From assembly GCA_002449785.1 (NCBI GenBank), contig DJXP01000071.1:1-44224 (forward strand): a stretch of 44,224 bases of DNA, in the 5' to 3' direction. The notes beneath the pieces are model-generated. The model was not told the origin of the DNA and did not search any database. It saw only the letters and a program-made list of their open reading frames with translations. Of this stretch, positions 39,711 through 44,224 are shown piece by piece. Origin of the DNA: Clostridiales bacterium UBA7001 (lineage in GTDB: Bacteria > Bacillota > Clostridia > TANB77 > CAG-508). Every line of letters begins with the position of its first letter. Within the stretch, counting starts at the first letter, position 1. The position numbers and the translations under genes are program-made.

Positions 39711-40559
39711 ATGGCATTTATGGGGATATTATTAATTAATATATTAGCGATTATTGCTGTAATAATTATATTTGCTATTTTTATAATAGGGATAATAGCA
39801 GTTATTTTATTTTTGGTTTTCTTAGTATTGTATAATAAAGATAAATCAAAGAAAATACGAAAAAAAATATGTATTATAAGTGGAATAGTTGGCTTTTCTA
39901 TTTTAATAGTTTATTCAATATTTTTTTTGATTATAAGCACTGGTCATAAAGATGTTATAGATATTGGTGATGGAAAAAACGTTGAAGTAAGTCATAAAAT
40001 TGTAAAAGATTTTTTTGAAAGTATAGAAAATAATGATATATCTAAACTAAATGAGCTATTAGATAAATATCCATATTTGGTCAATAGTTATAAGAATGAT
40101 AATAACACACCACTTGAAATTGCTATAATTAACAAGCAATATGACTGTGTAGTACTTTTAGTTGAAAAAAATGCTAATATTAATATAATGGATAAAGATG
40201 ATCCGATTGGCCCTATTGAACTTGAGCTTATTCACTTTGATACTGATAATAAAGGATTTCGTAATTATGATGAGAAAATTATGGAATATCTATTACATCA
40301 AGATAATATAGATGTAAATAAACATAATGGCGATATTCCTAATATTCAAGCATACATTGAATTAATTTTAATGGATAATGTTATTTCAGCAAAAGAGGAA
40401 GAATTACTAATAAAAATGTTAGATAAAAATGCTGATATATATGAGCTAAATAGTAATTCTCAAAATACTATGCAATTTTTAGATAAATTAGAGTTTTCGG
40501 AAAATGTTAATAAAATTAAAAAGATTGTATTAAGATACGATAATTTCTATATAAATTAA
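39711..40559 (+). CDS. Membrane protein with ankyrin-like repeats
   Basis: 282 residues, SD AAAAGAGG about 9 bases before the ATG. Two long hydrophobic blocks (about 3-44 and 55-77) are followed by a soluble part with ankyrin-type helical pairs: 'VVKDFF' style entry 'HKIVKDFFESIENNDISKLN', 'NNTPLEIAIINKQYDCVVLLVEKNANINIMD' (clear ankyrin unit, about 139-169, cited as one region), 'EKIMEYLLHQDNIDVNKHNG' and 'ELLIKMLDKNADIYELN'. Ankyrin domains bind proteins; the partner is unknown. It is adjacent to a frameshifted small membrane protein, perhaps a former pair. Small ankyrin proteins also occur as immunity factors, but nothing here proves that. Confidence 0.75.
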   Translation: MAFMGILLINILAIIAVIIIFAIFIIGIIAVILFLVFLVLYNKDKSKKIRKKICIISGIVGFSILIVYSIFFLIISTGHKDVIDIGDGKNVEVSHKIVKDFFESIENNDISKLNELLDKYPYLVNSYKNDNNTPLEIAIINKQYDCVVLLVEKNANINIMDKDDPIGPIELELIHFDTDNKGFRNYDEKIMEYLLHQDNIDVNKHNGDIPNIQAYIELILMDNVISAKEEELLIKMLDKNADIYELNSNSQNTMQFLDKLEFSENVNKIKKIVLRYDNFYIN

Positions 40560-40594
40560 TTAAGTATATATAATAATTGTAAAAGGTAAACAAA

Positions 40595-41227
40595 ATGCAA
40601 CCAAAAATAGAAAATATAAAAATTTTTTTAATAAAGAATTATAAATGGATAGTTTTATTTATTTGTATAATTAGTTTATTATTTCTAATAGAAGATGTTA
40701 TGGATGAAGATATTATGATATTTGATGAAAAGGGATATTATATAGTACAAAAATACTTAATATCAGATACTATGACTCCTTTTGCCAGATGTATTACAAA
40801 TTTTGCAAATATGTATTGGTTAATTGGAATGTCTGTTTTATTATTTATTATTATAAAAAATAAAAAAACAAGTATTTTATTTTTCATAAATCTTGTATTA
40901 TCAGCACTTACAAATTTTATATTAAAACAAATAATACAAAGACCAAGACCAATAGAACATAGAATTATAGATGAAAAGGGATATAGCCTGCCATCAGGTC
41001 ATTCGATGGTTAGTATGGCTTTTTATGGATTCTTAATATTTTTTATATATAAAAATATTAAGAATAAATACATAAAAATAGCACTAATAACTTTGTTGTC
41101 TATTCTAATAATTAGCATAGGCATTAGTAGGATATACTTAGGAGTTCATTATACAAGTGATGTTTTAGCAGGTTTTTTAGTAGCAATTTCTTATTTAATA
41201 ATTTTTATTCACGCTATAAATAATTAA
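40595..41227 (+). CDS. PAP2-family membrane phosphatase
   Basis: 210 residues with about six membrane helices. The acid-phosphatase motifs are complete: 'KQIIQRPRP' (about 109-117), 'SLPSGHSMVS' (about 131-140) and 'SRIYLGVHYTSDVLAG' (about 178-193). The family dephosphorylates undecaprenyl pyrophosphate, phosphatidate or related lipid phosphates on the outer face of the membrane; the substrate cannot be told here. SD AAAAGGT lies before the ATG, 35 bp after the ankyrin gene. A 24-bp terminator follows. Confidence 0.92.
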   Translation: MQPKIENIKIFLIKNYKWIVLFICIISLLFLIEDVMDEDIMIFDEKGYYIVQKYLISDTMTPFARCITNFANMYWLIGMSVLLFIIIKNKKTSILFFINLVLSALTNFILKQIIQRPRPIEHRIIDEKGYSLPSGHSMVSMAFYGFLIFFIYKNIKNKYIKIALITLLSILIISIGISRIYLGVHYTSDVLAGFLVAISYLIIFIHAINN

Positions 41228-41240
41228 ATAAATCATAATA

Positions 41241-41300
41241 AAAAGATATATCAAATGAAGTAAACTCAATTTTATTTACTTCATTTGATATATCTTTTTT
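41241..41300 (+). terminator. Terminator after the PAP2 gene
   Basis: A 24-bp perfect stem (41241-41264 with 41275-41298; core ATCAAATGAAGTAAA) has a 10-base loop, and T's follow to 41300. It is unusually long for a terminator. Confidence 0.88.
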
Positions 41301-41313
41301 ATTTATATATAAC

Positions 41314-41342
41314 TTGAAAAATAGCATATGATTTGATATAAA
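41314..41342 (+). promoter_or_regulatory. Promoter of the EF-hand gene
   Basis: TTGAAA (41314-41319), a 17-base spacer and TATAAA (41337-41342), 68 bp before the ATG and just after a terminator. Confidence 0.65.
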
Positions 41343-41369
41343 TAAGTAAATAAAAAAAGAAAGGAGAAT

Positions 41370-41381
41370 ATGATTATTTAA
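41370..41381 (+). other. Three-codon mini-ORF behind a strong SD
   Basis: AAAGGAG (41360-41366) precedes ATG ATT ATT TAA. The real gene's ATG (41410) is 38 bases past the mini-ORF start and has no SD of its own. The direct repeats AATTATT (41381-41387 and 41403-41409) frame the space between. Confidence 0.4.
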
Positions 41382-41409
41382 ATTATTAAATAGTCAGATA
41401 AGAATTATT

Positions 41410-41979
41410 ATGGGATTATTTGATAGTATATTGGGTGGATTAAAAGAGGTAGCAAATTCTGAGATTCAAAAAAAAGTTAATGACACAGTAAATGATATTA
41501 AAGGAAAGGTTACAGAACAGATTGGTACTCATGTTGATGCACAAATGAACAATATGAAAGATAAAGTTACAAATGCTGGTATTGAAATAGCTATGAAAAA
41601 GTTTTTGTTAAATATGCAAAAAAACTATCAAGAATATGGTTATGATGTAAAGATAGATCTTGATGGTGATGGAAAATTAAGTGATGCAGAATTAAATAAT
41701 GCTGTTAATATTTTAAATAATTTTATTGAAAGTAATAAGGAAAATGTTAGAAATAGTATGGTTAGTAAAGGATATACTGTAGAAGAGGCAGATTCATTAT
41801 TAACAAAAGAGCAAGAAATATTAAAAGATATGGATAAGATTAGAGTTTATGGAAACGCACATGACGAAGAAAATAAAGAACTAGCAATAAAAAAACTAAA
41901 TACTGATATGACAGAGTTTTCAAACATAGCTGTTGAGTTTTATAATAGACATCCTGAACTAAAAGCAAATAATAATTAA
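41410..41979 (+). CDS. Helical protein with one EF-hand-like loop
   Basis: 189 residues, 'MGLFDSILGGLKEVANSEIQ'. The N-terminal 70 residues form amphipathic helices that could touch a membrane. The loop DLDGDGKLSDAE (residues 83-94) fits the EF-hand pattern DxDxDGxxxxxE, with a following helix 'LNNAVNILNNFIESNKENVR'. The C-terminal part is helical. Only one EF-hand is visible, whereas pairs are usual, so calcium binding is plausible but unproven. The SD is displaced: a good SD serves a three-codon mini-ORF 38 bases upstream, suggesting re-initiation. Family not recognised. Confidence 0.7.
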   Translation: MGLFDSILGGLKEVANSEIQKKVNDTVNDIKGKVTEQIGTHVDAQMNNMKDKVTNAGIEIAMKKFLLNMQKNYQEYGYDVKIDLDGDGKLSDAELNNAVNILNNFIESNKENVRNSMVSKGYTVEEADSLLTKEQEILKDMDKIRVYGNAHDEENKELAIKKLNTDMTEFSNIAVEFYNRHPELKANNN

Positions 41980-42059
41980 ATATATTATAGATTATACAAT
42001 AAAGTATGTCTTTATATATTTGAGATTATTATTTATATCTAATAATTATAGAGGTAATT

Positions 42060-43568
42060 ATGAAATCAGTAAATACTTTACTAACTATAAGCATAGTTTT
42101 AATTTGGATAATAGTATTAAGTTTCAGGCTATTTGATAAAAAAATTAAAAGATATATGATGAGTATTGCAGGATGCTTAATATTCTTTCTGTTTTTGAAA
42201 ATATTAAAAAATCATTTTGTTGATTGGAAATACAATAATTATTGTTGGTATTTTTATTACTTTTCTCTGCTTTATATTCCTACAATTTATTATTCATTTT
42301 GTGCATATTTGGCCAGGAAAAGTAGTGTGAAGAAAAATTTTGTTGTGTATTTAATTTCAACTATTTTGATTTTATTTGTTGTTACAAATGATTTTCATGA
42401 GATGGTATTTAAATTTAATAGAGAAAATAGAAATTTATATACACATGAAATAGGATATGTAATAATTGTAATATGGATTTTTTTCTTATTTACAATTGCA
42501 ACTTTTGAATTATGTAAAATTCGCAAAAACACAAAAATTGTAACAATAATTGTTGCATTTTTACCTATAGTATTAGGATTAGTGTATACAATTGTATATG
42601 ATTTATTTTTGGTGGGGAGATTTCGTACTAATCTTGCAGTTGATTTAACTATAATTATTATTGTTGGGTTAGAAATTTTGCTTAATTTTAATTATATACC
42701 AAATAATTTTAGATATCACAAATTATATAAAGAATCTGACATTAGTTCTATTATAGTAAATAATAAGGGAAAAATAATTTATCAAACTCAAAATAGATTT
42801 GAAATTCCAGAAAATATTATTAATGATATAAAAAATGATAAAGTTAAGACTGAATATAATAATGAATCTGGAGAAAACCAACTATATAGAATAAAAAAAT
42901 ATGGAAATAAATATGCAATATTCAAAAAAGATTTTACTGAAATTAATAGACTTAGAGAAGAATTAAACGAAAAGAATATTAGGTTAAGGGAATATAATAG
43001 TTTAATTGAAAAAGAAAAAGAGGTAAAAGAAAAACTGTATGAGCTAAGAATTCAAAATGAAATTCAAGAAAATCTTGAAAGTAAAATAGAAGAAAGAAAG
43101 GAAAAAATTCAAGGTTTAATTCAAAAGACTAATTTATCAATTGATGACTTAAAAAAGCTTAAATTATGGATAGGATATTGTAAAAGAATAAGTACACTTA
43201 TTATTGATAACTACAATGATGAGTTAATGAGTTCTTTAAAATTAAGGCTTATTCTTGAGGAATTACTTGAAGATGCTAAAATGTTTGATATAAATAGTGC
43301 ACTTAAAATAGAATTTGGAACCATCCCAAACTTAAATGCTATTAAAATTTATGAGATAATATCATGTATTGTTGATTGTGGTTTGAATTTTGAATTATTG
43401 ATTATTATATTAAAAAAAGATTCAAAAATTGTTATGAAAATACTATTTAATAAATATTTAGATTATATTCCACAAAAAATTGAAGACTTGAATATAGAAA
43501 ATATAGAAGTGAAATATAAAAAAGATGAAGATGATAGCTTATTAGAAATAAGATTTGGAGAGATGTAA
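42060..43568 (+). CDS. 7-TM sensor-kinase-like protein without an obvious phospho-acceptor His
   Basis: 502 residues. About seven membrane helices (about 5-215) resemble the 7TM sensor region of histidine kinases. A PAS-like stretch follows ('SSIIVNNKGKIIYQTQNRFEI', about 233-253), then a long coiled coil (about 290-360). The C-terminal 140 residues would be the kinase region. Where the H-box is expected the text is 'LKLWIGYCKRISTLIIDNY' with no His-Asp/Glu pair, and no clear N or G box of an ATPase is visible. It may be a sensor half that acts with the next gene, which does have an H-box. SD AGAGGT lies 8 bases before the ATG. The next gene begins 3 bp after its stop. Confidence 0.65.
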   Translation: MKSVNTLLTISIVLIWIIVLSFRLFDKKIKRYMMSIAGCLIFFLFLKILKNHFVDWKYNNYCWYFYYFSLLYIPTIYYSFCAYLARKSSVKKNFVVYLISTILILFVVTNDFHEMVFKFNRENRNLYTHEIGYVIIVIWIFFLFTIATFELCKIRKNTKIVTIIVAFLPIVLGLVYTIVYDLFLVGRFRTNLAVDLTIIIIVGLEILLNFNYIPNNFRYHKLYKESDISSIIVNNKGKIIYQTQNRFEIPENIINDIKNDKVKTEYNNESGENQLYRIKKYGNKYAIFKKDFTEINRLREELNEKNIRLREYNSLIEKEKEVKEKLYELRIQNEIQENLESKIEERKEKIQGLIQKTNLSIDDLKKLKLWIGYCKRISTLIIDNYNDELMSSLKLRLILEELLEDAKMFDINSALKIEFGTIPNLNAIKIYEIISCIVDCGLNFELLIIILKKDSKIVMKILFNKYLDYIPQKIEDLNIENIEVKYKKDEDDSLLEIRFGEM

Positions 43569-43571
43569 TCT

Positions 43572-44224
43572 ATGGAAATTGTACTATTTATAGTTATTAT
43601 GTGTATAGCAATAATTACATATCTTTATTTAAATAATAAAAGAAATGCAGAAATGTTTATACTTAAGAGTGCAATTGATTTTTCTAATATTGGTATTTTA
43701 GCTTTAAATAAAAAAGGTGAAATAATAATTGAAAATACTATTATGTTTAATTTTAGATATGAAAATAATATAGATGATAATTATATAGAAAATTTTAAAA
43801 AAATATGTAATCAAACTATAGGTACAGAATATATATATTGGAATAAAGAAAAAGCATTTTTATTTGATTTTTCTAAAGATGATTCTTATGTATTAATGTA
43901 TGATGTTACTGAAGAACATCTATTACATAAAGAAATTGAAGCTAAAAACAAGTTATTAGAAGAAAACATAGAAAAAACGCTATGGACACTTGACAATATT
44001 GAAGAAATAGAAAATGAAAAAAATTTGCAAAAGATAAAAAGTAAATATCATGATATTATCGGGCAGAATTTATCAATTCTTCATCAATATTTGATAAATG
44101 CTAAAACAGACAAAAAAGATATTAATGATATTAAATTTATGATTAATAAAATGTTTGTAGATATTGAAGATACTGAGGAACCTTTTTTGAATTTAAATAA
44201 CTTGGTAAAAGTTCACAAAAATCT
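43572..44224 (+). CDS. Sensor histidine kinase, 3'-truncated by the window edge
   Basis: 217 codons to the window end, frame open. One membrane helix (about 3-21) is followed by a PAS-like domain ('FSNIGILALNKKGEIIIENT', about 38-57), a coiled coil (about 118-155) and an H-box 'KSKYHDIIGQNLSILHQYL' with H160-D161. The form HDxxGQ recalls the H-boxes of NarX/DesK-like kinases. The ATPase domain would lie beyond the window. The SD (GGAGAG) is inside the end of the upstream gene and the gap is 3 bp, so the two are translated together. Confidence 0.75.
   Translation, partial: MEIVLFIVIMCIAIITYLYLNNKRNAEMFILKSAIDFSNIGILALNKKGEIIIENTIMFNFRYENNIDDNYIENFKKICNQTIGTEYIYWNKEKAFLFDFSKDDSYVLMYDVTEEHLLHKEIEAKNKLLEENIEKTLWTLDNIEEIENEKNLQKIKSKYHDIIGQNLSILHQYLINAKTDKKDINDIKFMINKMFVDIEDTEEPFLNLNNLVKVHKN

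Overview
The window is a very AT-rich stretch from a Gram-positive bacterium. Gene content and order (sepF-divIVA, ylxM-ffh-rpsP-khpA-rimM-trmD-rplS, groESL behind a CIRCE-type operator, ssrA, mutL-miaA, DUF1846) point to the class Clostridia, most likely an uncultured gut lineage. Species cannot be named from the sequence alone. About 33 kb is compact housekeeping DNA, nearly all on the + strand. From about 34 kb to the end the sequence is looser and accessory, with long non-coding stretches, repeats, a frameshifted gene and unfamiliar membrane proteins.

Layout. 1-1.7 kb: the 3' part of a DUF1846 gene and an SPFH-like gene. 1.7-3.9 kb: groES-groEL under a variant CIRCE operator, ending at a shared terminator that faces a 40-residue Cys-rich ORF on the minus strand. 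4.1-9.2 kb: mutL (unusually long, with an eroded nuclease site), miaA and a HlyD-like membrane protein. 9.2-17.7 kb: division and chromosome genes (sepF, divIVA, rsmD, a coiled-coil protein, ftsK/spoIIIE) and three uncharacterised genes. 17.7-24.4 kb: a metallo-beta-lactamase/beta-CASP protein, two membrane-anchored proteins of unknown function and a GH15 glycosidase, interspersed with copies of one inverted repeat. One pair of copies encloses a REP-associated tyrosine transposase (RAYT), and another copy looks like an internally deleted derivative. 24.4-31.1 kb: radA (frameshifted in its zinc finger), a membrane cyclophilin, and the ylxM-ffh to rplS translation operon, whose L19 carries a long acidic tail.

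31.1-37.0 kb: a divergent RelA/SpoT-synthetase-like gene (minus), a U32-family tRNA-hydroxylation-type gene (plus), a possible small RNA with its own promoter and terminator, and a minus-strand lysine operon dapA-HD-dapB whose promoter overlaps a 12-bp inverted repeat. 37.0-39.1 kb: ssrA (tmRNA), followed by about 1.6 kb bounded by a 12-bp direct repeat of the ssrA 3' end. A perfect terminator follows the distal repeat, which suggests a small insertion between ssrA and its original terminator. 39.1-44.2 kb: a frameshifted membrane-protein gene, an ankyrin-like membrane protein, a PAP2 phosphatase, an EF-hand-containing protein, and two adjacent sensor-kinase-like genes. In that pair the first lacks an obvious phospho-acceptor His and the second, cut by the window edge, has one.

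The strongest leads are (1) the RAYT with its repeat family, (2) the ssrA-bounded insertion, (3) the divergent RelA/SpoT-like enzyme, (4) MutL with all visible C-terminal nuclease motifs lost, and (5) the split kinase pair. No CRISPR array, rRNA or tRNA gene was recognised.
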